A stretch of DNA of 64,000 bases from Streptomyces violaceorubidus (GTDB taxonomy: Bacteria > Actinomycetota > Actinomycetes > Streptomycetales > Streptomycetaceae). Made by a program: the position numbers and the translations under genes. The notes below the pieces were generated by a model. That model had not been told where the DNA came from, searched no databases, and saw only the letters and a program-made list of their open reading frames with translations. Positions 8,432 through 16,900 of this stretch are shown in pieces (the first letter of the stretch is position 1; every line of letters begins with the position of its first letter). Location of the stretch: assembly GCF_000717995.1 (NCBI RefSeq), contig NZ_JODM01000027.1, positions 21,096 to 85,095 on the forward strand, read 5' to 3'.

Positions 8432-9100
8432 ATGGGTTCCGCCAAGAAGAGCAGCAACACGGCGCGACAGGCGCGCATAGCCGAGATGCGGCGGGCCGAG
8501 GAGGCCCGCGACCGCCGGAACCGGATCCTCACGATCACGCTCAGCACCGTGGTCGTCGCCGGTCTCGTCGTCGGCGGCGTCTTCCTCGTCCGGTCGCAGT
8601 CCGACGACTCTTCCGGCGACACGGCCTCCGACGCCAAGACCTCCGGCAAGTTCGTCACCGGCGAGGACGGCGTGCTGACCTGGAAGGGCGACCTGGGGCG
8701 CAACCACGTCACCAAGAAGGTCTCCTACCCCGTCGAGCCCCCCGTCGGCGGCGACCACAACCCGGTCTGGATGAACTGCGACGGCGACGTCTACGCCAAG
8801 CCGCTGAACAACGAGAACGCCGTGCACTCGCTGGAGCACGGCGCCGTCTGGGTGACGTACACCGACGCCGCCCCCAAGGCCGACGTCGACAAGCTCGCCG
8901 CCAAGGTCAAGAAGACGCCGTACTCGCTGATGAGCCCCGACGAGAAGCAGAAGGACCCGATCGTGCTGTCCGCGTGGGGGCACCAGCGCACGGTGACCGG
9001 TGCCGACGACCCGAACGTGGACAAGTTCTTCGAGACGTTCGTCCAGGGCCGGCAGACCCCCGAGCCGGGGGCCGCGTGCACCAACGGGCTGTCCCAGTGA
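8432..9100 (+). CDS. DUF3105 membrane-anchored protein
   Basis: 222 residues: a basic, coiled-coil-like N-terminus (about 1-32, rich in RRAEEARDRR), one membrane helix (about 33-52, TITLSTVVVAGLVVGGVFLV), and an outside domain with the DUF3105 signature GGDHNPVWMNCDGDVY and HSLEHGAVWVTY. The conserved His and Cys residues suggest metal binding, but the role is not known. ATG 8432 is preceded by CCCAGAAGGGC. The stop overlaps the GTG of the DUF305 gene (GTGA at 9097-9100), and the two families are often neighbours, so they probably act together at the cell surface. Confidence 0.88.
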   Translation: MGSAKKSSNTARQARIAEMRRAEEARDRRNRILTITLSTVVVAGLVVGGVFLVRSQSDDSSGDTASDAKTSGKFVTGEDGVLTWKGDLGRNHVTKKVSYPVEPPVGGDHNPVWMNCDGDVYAKPLNNENAVHSLEHGAVWVTYTDAAPKADVDKLAAKVKKTPYSLMSPDEKQKDPIVLSAWGHQRTVTGADDPNVDKFFETFVQGRQTPEPGAACTNGLSQ

Positions 9101-9723
9101 CCTCGAAACGGGCCGGCTGGATCGCGGGGGCCGCGGCCGCGGTGCTCGTCGCGGCCGGCGGGATCACCTTCGCGGTCGCCGGGGACGACGGCGGCACCCG
9201 GGTCCCGGCCGCGGACTCCGCGGACGCCGGGTTCGCGCGGGACATGGCGGTCCACCACCAGCAGGCCGTGGAGATGTCGTACATCGTGCGCGACCGCACC
9301 GACGACGAGGAGGTGCGGCGGCTCGCCTACGACATCGCGCAGACCCAGGCCAACCAGCGCGGCATGCTGATCGGCTGGCTCGACCTGTGGGCGCTGCCCA
9401 AGGTGTCCTCGGACCCGCCGATGACCTGGATGGGCATGGGCGACGCGCCCTCCGCCGGGGAGGGTTCGCTGATGCCGGGAATGGCCACCGACGCCCAGAT
9501 GAAGAAGCTCGGGACGCTGGAGGGGAAGCAGGCCGAGGTCTACTACCTCCAGCTGATGACCGAGCACCACAAGGGCGGCGTCCACATGGCGAAGGGGTGC
9601 GTCCAGCGGTGCACCGTCGGGGTGGAGAAGCGGCTGGCCGACGGGATGGTGGAGTCGCAGGAGTCGGAGATCCGGCTGATGGCCGACCTGCTGGCCGAGC
9701 GGGGCGCGACACCGCGGACGTGA
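9097..9723 (+). CDS. DUF305 exported or membrane-anchored His/Met-rich protein
   Basis: 208 residues starting at a GTG that overlaps the preceding stop. An N-terminal hydrophobic segment (about 9-28, WIAGAAAAVLVAAGGITFAVAG) anchors or exports the protein. The DUF305 core holds two pairs of metal-ligand motifs, FARDMAVHHQQAVEM and MTEHHKGGVHMAKGC, which in the ferritin-like DUF305 fold could bind copper or iron; metal identity is inference. The middle is Met-rich (MTWMGMGD...LMPGMATDAQM), a feature often found in periplasmic copper proteins. Coupled to the DUF3105 gene. Confidence 0.87.
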   Translation: MTSKRAGWIAGAAAAVLVAAGGITFAVAGDDGGTRVPAADSADAGFARDMAVHHQQAVEMSYIVRDRTDDEEVRRLAYDIAQTQANQRGMLIGWLDLWALPKVSSDPPMTWMGMGDAPSAGEGSLMPGMATDAQMKKLGTLEGKQAEVYYLQLMTEHHKGGVHMAKGCVQRCTVGVEKRLADGMVESQESEIRLMADLLAERGATPRT

Positions 9724-9801
9724 GGCCGTGGGACGGGGCGCGTGAGGTCCCGGACATCACGCGGTAACACACCCGTCGCCCCATCGCGTCGTTCTGACGA
9801 T

Positions 9802-9813
9802 TACAGTGGACGC
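9802..9813 (+). promoter_or_regulatory. -10 element and start of a probably leaderless nadE transcript
   Basis: TACAGT at 9802-9807 lies only 6 bases before the GTG start of nadE, and no Shine-Dalgarno sequence is present. A transcript started from this -10 would begin at or next to the GTG. A -35 match is weak, as usual in Streptomyces. Confidence 0.6.
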
Positions 9814-11574
9814 GTGCCTCGACTACGACTCGCCCTGAACCAGATCGACTCCACCGTCGGCGACATCGACGCCAACGCCGAGTCCGTCCTGCGCCAAACC
9901 CGGCACGCGGCCGAGCGGGGAGCGCACCTGGTGGCGTTCCCGGAGATGATGCTGACCGGGTACCCGGTGGAGGACCTGGCGCTCAGGTCGTCCTTCGTCG
10001 AGGCATCCCGCGCCGCCCTGCGCTCCCTCGCGGTCCGGCTGGCCGACGAAGGACTCGGCCACGTCCCCGTGGTCGTCGGCTACCTCGACCGCTCGGCGAC
10101 CGCGCAGCCCCGGTACGGCCAGCCCGCCGGCGCCCCGCAGAACGCGGCAGCCGTGCTGCACGGCGGCGAGGTGGCGCTGAGCTTCGCCAAGCACCACCTG
10201 CCGAACTACGGGGTCTTCGACGAGTTCCGCTACTTCGTGCCCGGCGACACCCTGCCCGTGGTGCGGGTGCGCGGCGTGGACGTGGCGCTGGCCATCTGCG
10301 AGGACCTGTGGCAGGACGGCGGCCGGGTCCCGGCCGCCCGCTCGGCGCGCGCCGGGCTGCTGCTCTCCGTCAACGCCTCCCCGTACGAGCGCGACAAGGA
10401 CGACACCCGGCTGGAGCTGGTGGCCAAGCGCGCCCAGGAGGCCGGGTGCACCACCGCCTACCTCGCCATGGCCGGCGGACAGGACGAGCTGGTCTTCGAC
10501 GGCGACTCGATCGTCGTCGACCGGGACGGGACGGTCCTGGCCCGGGCGCCGCGGTTCACCGAGGACTGCGTGGTGCTGGACCTCGACCTGCCCGCCGCCG
10601 AGCCGGAGCCGCCCACGGGCGTCGTGGACGACGGACTGCGCATCGACCGGGTGGTGCTCTCCGAGCAGCCCGCGCCCGAACCCGCCGACGGGGCCTGGCT
10701 GTCCGGCGGTCGCGCCGAGCCGCTGGACGACGACGAGGAGGTCTACTCGGCGCTCGTCGCCGGCCTGCGCGCCTACGTCACGAAGAACGGCTTCGGCTCG
10801 GTGCTGATCGGACTGTCCGGTGGCATCGACTCCGCGCTGGTCGCGTCGATCGCCTGCGACGCGCTCGGCGCGGAGTGCGTGTACGGCGTCTCGATGCCGT
10901 CCAAGTACTCCTCCGGGCACTCCCGGGACGACGCGGCCGAGCTGGCCCGGCGCACCGGCCTCCACTACCGCACCGTGTCCATCGAGCCGATGTTCGACGC
11001 CTACACGGGCGCGCTGGAGCTGACCGGGCTGGCGGAGGAGAACCTCCAGTCCCGGCTGCGCGGGACGCTGCTGATGGCGCTCTCCAACCAGGAGGGCCAC
11101 CTGGTCCTGGCCCCCGGCAACAAGTCGGAGCTGGCCGTCGGCTACTCGACGCTGTACGGCGACTCGGTGGGCGCGTACGGGCCCGTCAAGGACGTGTACA
11201 AGACCTCGGTCTTCCGTCTCGCCGAGTGGCGCAACCGCGCGGCCGCCGCCCTGGGCCGGACCCCGCCGATCCCCGAGAACTCGATCACCAAGCCGCCGAG
11301 CGCCGAGCTGCGCCCGGGCCAGGTGGACACCGACTCGCTCCCGGACTACCCGGTGCTGGACGCGATCCTCGCCCTGTACGTCGACCGGGACCGGGGCGCG
11401 GACGAGATCGTCGCCGCCGGGTACGAACGGGAGCTGGTGACCCGGACGCTGCGCATGGTGGACACCGCGGAGTACAAGCGGCGGCAGTACCCGCCGGGCA
11501 CCAAGATCTCGTCCAAGGGCTTCGGCAAGGACCGCCGCCTGCCGGTCACCAACCGCTGGCGGGAGAGCGGCTGA
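9814..11574 (+). CDS. nadE: Glutamine-dependent NAD+ synthetase
   Basis: 586 residues with two domains. The N-terminal nitrilase-type glutaminase (about 1-260) has the Glu-Lys-Cys triad in FPEMMLTGYP, FAKHHLPNY and AICEDLW. The C-terminal N-type ATP pyrophosphatase (about 310-580) has the P-loop SGGIDSAL and the substrate loops around APGNKSELAVGYSTLYGD. It amidates nicotinic acid adenine dinucleotide to NAD+ with glutamine as nitrogen donor, which links it to the glutamine genes around it. The start is GTG 9814 (VPRLRLALNQ, the normal beginning of this family); the frame is open further upstream but reads into the promoter. No ribosome-binding site; see the -10 element directly upstream. Confidence 0.96.
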   Translation: MPRLRLALNQIDSTVGDIDANAESVLRQTRHAAERGAHLVAFPEMMLTGYPVEDLALRSSFVEASRAALRSLAVRLADEGLGHVPVVVGYLDRSATAQPRYGQPAGAPQNAAAVLHGGEVALSFAKHHLPNYGVFDEFRYFVPGDTLPVVRVRGVDVALAICEDLWQDGGRVPAARSARAGLLLSVNASPYERDKDDTRLELVAKRAQEAGCTTAYLAMAGGQDELVFDGDSIVVDRDGTVLARAPRFTEDCVVLDLDLPAAEPEPPTGVVDDGLRIDRVVLSEQPAPEPADGAWLSGGRAEPLDDDEEVYSALVAGLRAYVTKNGFGSVLIGLSGGIDSALVASIACDALGAECVYGVSMPSKYSSGHSRDDAAELARRTGLHYRTVSIEPMFDAYTGALELTGLAEENLQSRLRGTLLMALSNQEGHLVLAPGNKSELAVGYSTLYGDSVGAYGPVKDVYKTSVFRLAEWRNRAAAALGRTPPIPENSITKPPSAELRPGQVDTDSLPDYPVLDAILALYVDRDRGADEIVAAGYERELVTRTLRMVDTAEYKRRQYPPGTKISSKGFGKDRRLPVTNRWRESG

Positions 11575-11601
11575 GCCGACCGGCCGGGGCGGCGGGGCCG
11601 G

Positions 11602-12048
11602 TCAGCCCTCGGACTTGAGGTCCGCCAGCACCTTGTGCAGCGGCTGAGCCGCCCGGCGCCGGTACTCCTGGACCGCCCAGCCGTTGCCGTCCGGGTCCTT
11701 GAAGTACAGGAAGGTGGCGCCGTCGTCCGGGGCGTACCGCACCGGCTCCGAGACCTCGAGGCCCCGCGCGGTCAGCTCCGCGTGGGCCGCCTCGATGTCG
11801 GCGACGCAGAGCTGGAGGCCCTGGTAGGAGCCCGGTTCCGGCCGGGTCTGCCCCTGCGCCATGTCCCAGATGGCGTCGCCGAGGGCGACCGAACAGCCGG
11901 AGCCCGGGGGCGTCAGCTGGACGATCCGCATGCCCGGCATGACCTCCTGGTCGATGTCGACGTGGAAACCGACCTTGTCGCGGTAGAAGTCCCGGGCGCG
12001 GTCGATGTCGGTGACGGGGAGCGGGATGACTTCGAGCGTGAAGTCCAT
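11602..12048 (-). CDS. VOC/glyoxalase-bleomycin resistance superfamily protein
   Basis: 148 residues made of two beta-alpha-beta-beta-beta modules: EVIPLPVTDIDRARDFYRDKVGFHVDID and the second half with CVADIEAAHAELTARGLEV, ending in YFKDPDGNGWAVQEY. This is the vicinal oxygen chelate fold of glyoxalase I-like enzymes and antibiotic-binding proteins. The metal residues are only partly conserved, so catalysis is not assured. AAGGAG lies 9 bases before ATG 12048. It is divergent from nothing: toxin yoeB lies 54 bases upstream on the same strand and could run into it. Confidence 0.85.
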   Translation of the reverse strand: MDFTLEVIPLPVTDIDRARDFYRDKVGFHVDIDQEVMPGMRIVQLTPPGSGCSVALGDAIWDMAQGQTRPEPGSYQGLQLCVADIEAAHAELTARGLEVSEPVRYAPDDGATFLYFKDPDGNGWAVQEYRRRAAQPLHKVLADLKSEG

Positions 12049-12102
12049 GGCATGACTCCTTGAGCCTTCGTCGGTCGCGGTGTCCGTAGAGGGGTGGTGC
12101 GG

Positions 12103-12357
12103 TCAGTAGTGGTAGCGCGCCTGGACGATGACCAGCAGGTCGTCGGTGGGCTTGTAGACAAGGCGGTGCGTGTCGTCGATGCGCCGTGACCAGTAGCCCG
12201 ACAGGTCGCCCTTGAGGGGCTCCGGCTTGCCGATGCCCTTGAACGGGTCACGGGCGATGTCGGCGATCAGTCTGTTGATCCGCTTGGTCACCTTCCGGTC
12301 GCTCTCGGCCCAGTGGACGTAGTCCTCCCAGCCGTGGGACGTGAAAGTGATCCTCAC
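12103..12357 (-). CDS. yoeB: YoeB/Txe family mRNA interferase toxin
   Basis: 84 residues, the same length as E. coli YoeB. The catalytic residues fall at the same positions: Glu46, Arg65 and His83 ([20 protein letters not shown]). YoeB binds the ribosomal A site and cleaves mRNA, and is neutralised by YefM. The start is a GTG overlapping the antitoxin stop (GTGA, 12354-12357), so toxin is made only after antitoxin is translated. An orthologous pair in S. coelicolor/S. lividans at this position has been shown to work; that is recalled, not tested here. Confidence 0.95.
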   Translation of the reverse strand: MRITFTSHGWEDYVHWAESDRKVTKRINRLIADIARDPFKGIGKPEPLKGDLSGYWSRRIDDTHRLVYKPTDDLLVIVQARYHY

Positions 12358-12617
12358 GCCCGCTCCGCGTCCGGGTCGATCAACTCACGCGGCCGGGCGT
12401 CGCCCGCCTCGGCCTCGGCGATGGAGTCGAGCAGGCGGCGGGCGTTCCTGGGCGAGCGCAGGAGGTGCACCGTCTCCGTCCAGGCCGTGAAGTCCTCCTC
12501 GGACATGAGCACGGCGTTCCCCTTGCGGGAGGTGATGTGGACCGGCGCGTGGTCCTCGTTGACCTGCTCTATCAGCGGGAACAGATTCTGACGGGCTTCG
12601 CTGGCGGTGATGGACAT
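12354..12617 (-). CDS. yefM: YefM/Phd family antitoxin
   Basis: 87 residues: an N-terminal Phd/YefM DNA-binding domain ([19 protein letters not shown], then [14 protein letters not shown]) and an acidic C-terminus that should wrap the toxin (residues about 55-87). It should both neutralise YoeB and repress the operon. GGGAGG lies about 8 bases upstream of ATG 12617. The two palindromes at 12640-12659 are the probable operator. Confidence 0.95.
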   Translation of the reverse strand: MSITASEARQNLFPLIEQVNEDHAPVHITSRKGNAVLMSEEDFTAWTETVHLLRSPRNARRLLDSIAEAEAGDARPRELIDPDAERA

Positions 12618-12639
12618 ACCAGTGCCTCCCTTCCTCGGC

Positions 12640-12659
12640 TTGTACAAGATATCGTACGA
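12640..12659. promoter_or_regulatory. Double YefM operator with 12-bp centre spacing
   Basis: TTGTACAA (12640-12647) and TCGTACGA (12652-12659) are two 8-bp palindromes whose centres are exactly 12 bp apart. The E. coli yefM operator is known to have a long and a short palindrome with TGTACA cores at the same spacing. They overlap the likely promoter on the minus strand, 23-42 bases upstream of the antitoxin start. Confidence 0.8.
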
Positions 12660-12791
12660 GTCCCGGGCGGGCCACCGGAAGAGCGAGAGCGGTACGCCCC
12701 GGCGCCCGCACGCCGTTCCCCGGTTACGCTCAGCCCGTACGACCTTGATCCGACCGGGCCCACGCGACCCGCAGGGCGACAGGAGGCCGAG

Positions 12792-15700
12792 ATGGCGGCG
12801 CCGGGGCGCAGAAGCAGTACCTTCACGCGGCTGCTGCGGCACGGCTTCACCGACCCCTCGGCCGCCGAGCGGCTGCTGGAGGGGGCCGAGCTGGCCGAGC
12901 TGCGCGCCGACCCCGTGCTGCTGGAGGCGCTGGGCGCCACCGCCGACCCGGACCTCGCCCTGCACGGGCTGGTACGGCTCCTGGAGGCCCAGCCCGACCC
13001 CACCGCCCGCCAGGAGCTGCTGGACACCCTGATAGCGGCCAAGCCCCTGCGCGACCGTCTCCTCGGTGTACTCGGCGCCTCCGAGGCCCTCGCCGACCAC
13101 CTCGCCCGGCACGCGGGGGACTGGCAGGCCCTCGTGACGTACGAGCCGCGCGACCTGCACCGCGGGGTGGAGGAGTTCGAGCAGGGGCTCGCCGAGGCCA
13201 CCGACCCGGTGTCCCTGCGCGTCGCCTACCGGCGCTGCCTGCTGTCCATCGCCGCCCGCGACGTGTGCGGCACCATCGACCTCGCCGAGACCGCCGCCGA
13301 GCTGGCCGACCTCGCCACCGCCACGCTGCGCGCCGCCCTGGCCCTCGCCGAGGCCGCCGCACCCGAGGACGCCGCGCGGTGCCGGCTGGCGGTGATCGCG
13401 ATGGGCAAGTGCGGCGGCCACGAGCTGAACTACGTCTCCGACGTCGACGTGATCTTCGTGGGCGAGGCGGCGGACAGCACGGCCGCAGGCCCGGACGTCG
13501 ACGAGACCAAGGCGCTGCGCGCCGCGACCTCGCTCGCCTCGCACATGATGCGGATCTGCTCCGAGACCACCGTCGAGGGCTCCATCTGGCCCGTCGACGC
13601 CAACCTCCGCCCCGAGGGCCGCAACGGCCCCCTGGTGCGCACCCTCAGCAGCCATGTCGCCTACTACCAGCGCTGGGCCAAGACCTGGGAGTTCCAGGCG
13701 CTGCTCAAGGCCCGCCCGGTGGCCGGCGACCCCGGGCTCGGCGCCGAGTACGTCGCCGCCCTCCAGCCCCTGGTGTGGCAGGCAGCCGACCGCGAGAACT
13801 TCGTCCCCGACGTGCAGAAGATGCGCCGCCGGGTGGTGGAGAACATCCCCGCCGCCGAGGTCGACCGGCAGCTCAAGCTCGGACCGGGCGGCCTCAGGGA
13901 CGTCGAGTTCGCGGTGCAGCTGCTCCAGCTGGTCCACGGGCGGGCGGACACCTCCCTGCACAGCGGCACGACCCTGGACGCGCTGGAGGCCCTCGCCGCG
14001 GGCGGCTACGTCGGCCGCACGGACGCCGCCCAGCTCGACGAGGCGTACCGCTTCCTGCGCTCCATGGAGCACCGCATCCAGCTGCACCGGCTGCGCCGCA
14101 CCCACCTCGTGCCCGAGGACGAGGCCGACCTGCGCCGCCTCGGCCGCTCGCTCGGCCTGCGCACCGATCCGGTGGCCGGGCTGCTGCGCGCGTGGAAGCG
14201 GCACGCCTCCGTCGTGCGCCGGCTGCACGAGAAGCTGTTCTACCGGCCACTGCTCGACGCCGTCGCCCAGCTCGCCCCCGGCGAGGCCCGGCTGAGCCCC
14301 GAGGCCGCCCGGGAGCGCCTGGTCGCCCTCGGCTACGCCGACCCGGCCGCCGCCCTGCGGCACCTGGAGGCGCTGGCCTCCGGCGTCACCCGCAAGGCGG
14401 CCATCCAGCGCACCCTGCTGCCCGTGCTGCTCGGCTGGTTCGCCGACTCCGCCGACCCGGACACCGGACTGCTCAACTTCCGCAAGGTCTCCGACGCGCT
14501 CGGCACCACCCCCTGGTATCTCAGGCTGCTGCGCGACGAGGGCGCCGCCGCCGAGAACGTCGCCCGGGTGCTCTCCGCCGGGCGGCTCGCCCCCGACCTG
14601 CTGATGCGGGCCCCCGAGGCCGTCGCCCTGCTCGGCGACGGCGTCGCCGGGGGCCTGCGGCCGCGCGGCCGGACCCAGCTGGAGCAGGAGACCCTCGCCG
14701 CGGTCCGGCGTGCCGACGACGCCGTCCAGGCCGTCACCGCGGTGCGCGGCGTACGGCGCCGGGAGCTGTTCCGCACGGCCGCCGCGGACATCGTCGGCTC
14801 CTACGGCACCGAGGCCCAGCCCGTCGAGGCCGACCAGGGCGCCCTGGTGGACCTGGTCGGCGGCGCGGTGTCCGACCTGACGGCGGCGACGCTCGCGGGG
14901 ACCCTGCGGGCGGTGGTGCGGGAGAAGTGGGGCGACGTCCTGCCGACCCGGTTCGCGGTCATCGGCATGGGGCGCTTCGGCGGACGCGAGCTGGGCTACG
15001 GCTCCGACGCGGACGTGCTGTTCGTGCACGAGCCCCGCGACGGGGTGGACGAGCGGGAGGCGGGCGACGCCGCGAACAAGGTCGTCTCCGAGATGCGCCG
15101 GCTGCTCCAGGTGCCGAGCGCCGACCCGCCGCTGCTGATCGACGCCGACCTGCGCCCCGAGGGCAGGTCGGGGCCGCTGGTGCGGACCCTGAAGTCGTAC
15201 GAGGCGTACTACCGGCGCTGGTCGCTCGGATGGGAGTCGCACGCGCTGCTGCGGGCCGCCTTCGTCGCCGGGGACGAGGAGCTGGGTCGGCGCTTCATCG
15301 AGCTGATCGACCCCCTGCGGTATCCGGCGGGCGGGCTCGGGGAGGACGCCGTACGGGAGATCCGGCGGCTCAAGGCCCGCATGGAGTCCGAGCGGCTGCC
15401 GCGCGGGGCCGACCCCAAGCTGCACGCCAAACTGGGGCCGGGCGGCCTGTCCGACGTGGAGTGGACCGTGCAGCTGTTCCAGCTGCGGCACGGGCACGAG
15501 ATCGCCGGGCTGCGGACCACCGGGACGCGCGCGGCGCTGGCCGCCGCCCGGGACGCCGGGCTCGTCTCGGCGGAGCACACCGCCACGCTCGACGAGGCGT
15601 GGGTCCTGGCGACACGGGTGCGCAACGCGGTCATGCTGGTCCGCGGGCGCGCCGGGGACACCTTCCCGACCGACCCGCGCGAGCTGGCAGCGGTGGGCCG

Positions 15701-15803
15701 CTACCTGGGCCACGGCTCCGGCCACGCGGGCGACATGCTCGACGCCTACCGCCGCACGGCCCGCCGGGCGCGGACGGTGGTGGAGGAGCTGTTCTATGCC
15801 TGA
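12792..15803 (+). CDS. glnE: Bifunctional glutamine synthetase adenylyltransferase/adenylyl-removing enzyme
   Basis: 1,003 residues with the duplicated nucleotidyltransferase architecture of GlnE. The N-terminal (deadenylylating) copy has AMGKCGGHELNYVSDVDVIF at about residues 203-222; the C-terminal (adenylylating) copy has GMGRFGGRELGYGSDADVLF at about 724-743. Each is followed by a helical regulatory domain. In actinobacteria GlnE adjusts activity of the GlnA-type synthetase by modifying a tyrosine, present here as Tyr397 of the glnA at 50514. AGGAGG at 12781-12786 selects ATG 12792; the frame is open further upstream but runs through the yefM-yoeB control region. Divergent from yefM. Confidence 0.96.
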   Translation: MAAPGRRSSTFTRLLRHGFTDPSAAERLLEGAELAELRADPVLLEALGATADPDLALHGLVRLLEAQPDPTARQELLDTLIAAKPLRDRLLGVLGASEALADHLARHAGDWQALVTYEPRDLHRGVEEFEQGLAEATDPVSLRVAYRRCLLSIAARDVCGTIDLAETAAELADLATATLRAALALAEAAAPEDAARCRLAVIAMGKCGGHELNYVSDVDVIFVGEAADSTAAGPDVDETKALRAATSLASHMMRICSETTVEGSIWPVDANLRPEGRNGPLVRTLSSHVAYYQRWAKTWEFQALLKARPVAGDPGLGAEYVAALQPLVWQAADRENFVPDVQKMRRRVVENIPAAEVDRQLKLGPGGLRDVEFAVQLLQLVHGRADTSLHSGTTLDALEALAAGGYVGRTDAAQLDEAYRFLRSMEHRIQLHRLRRTHLVPEDEADLRRLGRSLGLRTDPVAGLLRAWKRHASVVRRLHEKLFYRPLLDAVAQLAPGEARLSPEAARERLVALGYADPAAALRHLEALASGVTRKAAIQRTLLPVLLGWFADSADPDTGLLNFRKVSDALGTTPWYLRLLRDEGAAAENVARVLSAGRLAPDLLMRAPEAVALLGDGVAGGLRPRGRTQLEQETLAAVRRADDAVQAVTAVRGVRRRELFRTAAADIVGSYGTEAQPVEADQGALVDLVGGAVSDLTAATLAGTLRAVVREKWGDVLPTRFAVIGMGRFGGRELGYGSDADVLFVHEPRDGVDEREAGDAANKVVSEMRRLLQVPSADPPLLIDADLRPEGRSGPLVRTLKSYEAYYRRWSLGWESHALLRAAFVAGDEELGRRFIELIDPLRYPAGGLGEDAVREIRRLKARMESERLPRGADPKLHAKLGPGGLSDVEWTVQLFQLRHGHEIAGLRTTGTRAALAAARDAGLVSAEHTATLDEAWVLATRVRNAVMLVRGRAGDTFPTDPRELAAVGRYLGHGSGHAGDMLDAYRRTARRARTVVEELFYA

Positions 15804-15942
15804 CCCAACTGCGGGCAGTCGTGCCTCCCCCAGTGCCTGAACGGCCTGGGAGGTACCCCAGGCGGCACGGGTGGGCGCAGCGCGGCACCCCGCCACGCCG
15901 GGTTGCGCACCCACTCGCGGCCACTCTCGCGCCGGGCACCCC

Positions 15943-16806
15943 TCAAGCCCGCCCCGGCAACCACACCCTCCGCCGCCGCGCAGCGTCCGGCACCAGCCGG
16001 GGCAACGCGTAGGGCAGCCTCCCGTACCAGGCGGCAGCGACCCCGTACCCGAACGCCAGGCACAGCACGCCCCCCACCGCGTCCAGCCAGAAGTGGTTCG
16101 CCGTGGCCACGATCACCACCAGCGTGAGCGCCGGATACACCAGCCCCAGCACCCGCACCCACGGCACCGACGCCAGCGCGAAGATCGTCAGCCCGCACCA
16201 CACCGACCACCCGATGTGCATCGACGGCATCGCGGCGTACTGGTTGGACATGTTCTTCAGGTCGCCCGACGCCATGGAACCCCACGTCTGGTGGACCATC
16301 ACCGTGTCGATGAAGTGCCCGCCGTCCATCAGACGGGGCGGGGCGAGCGGGTACAGGTAGTAGCCGACCAGGGCGACGCCCGTGGTCGCGAAGAGCACCA
16401 GCCGGGTCGCCGCGTAGCGGCCGGGGTGACTGCGGAAGAGCCACACCAGGACACCCAGAGTGACCACGAAGTGCAGCGTGGCGTAGTAGTAGTTCATGCC
16501 CACGACCAGCCAAGTCACCGAGTTGACGGCGTGGTTCACGGACTCCTCGACGGCGATGCCCAGTTGCTGCTCGACCCGCCAGATCCAGTCGGCGTTGCCC
16601 AGGGCCGCCGTACGCTGCTCCGGCACCGCGTTGCGGACGACGGAGTACGTCCAGTAACTGAGCGCGATCAGCAGGATCTCGAACCACAGGCGGGGCCGGC
16701 GCGGGGTGCGCAGCCGGCGCAGGAGCCCTCTCCCCGTCGTCTCAGTGACGGGGTGCGGAACGCCGTCCTCAAGGCGTTCCCGAGTCCTCACGGTCGCGTC
16801 ACCCAT
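15943..16806 (-). CDS. PAP2-superfamily membrane phosphatase/inositol-phosphotransferase-like protein
   Basis: 287 residues with about six membrane helices. The PAP2 active-site motifs are YPLAPPRL (region C1), MPSMHIGWS with the catalytic His (C2) and NHFWLDAVGG with the nucleophilic His and Asp (C3). The LAPPR and MPSMH spellings are those of the Aur1/Ipt-like branch that acts on phospholipid or polyprenyl phosphates. Exact substrate unknown. Start is ATG 16806; a second ATG two codons earlier (16812) is equally possible and neither has a clear ribosome-binding site. Any longer form would run into malR. The 3' neighbour glnE is convergent. Confidence 0.85.
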   Translation of the reverse strand: MGDATVRTRERLEDGVPHPVTETTGRGLLRRLRTPRRPRLWFEILLIALSYWTYSVVRNAVPEQRTAALGNADWIWRVEQQLGIAVEESVNHAVNSVTWLVVGMNYYYATLHFVVTLGVLVWLFRSHPGRYAATRLVLFATTGVALVGYYLYPLAPPRLMDGGHFIDTVMVHQTWGSMASGDLKNMSNQYAAMPSMHIGWSVWCGLTIFALASVPWVRVLGLVYPALTLVVIVATANHFWLDAVGGVLCLAFGYGVAAAWYGRLPYALPRLVPDAARRRRVWLPGRA

Positions 16807-16900
16807 AGGCATGAAGTCTGCCAGAAAAGCCTTCTTCCACCGATCATCCCCCAGGTGGATCCGACCCGCATCCGCCCCGGAGCCGCGCCCCGCGCGAGGG

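Noticed and set aside
12354..15914. Very long minus-strand open frame opposite glnE
   Set aside because: It mirrors the GC-rich third positions of glnE, has no family motifs apart from the yefM gene at its end, and glnE itself is certain.
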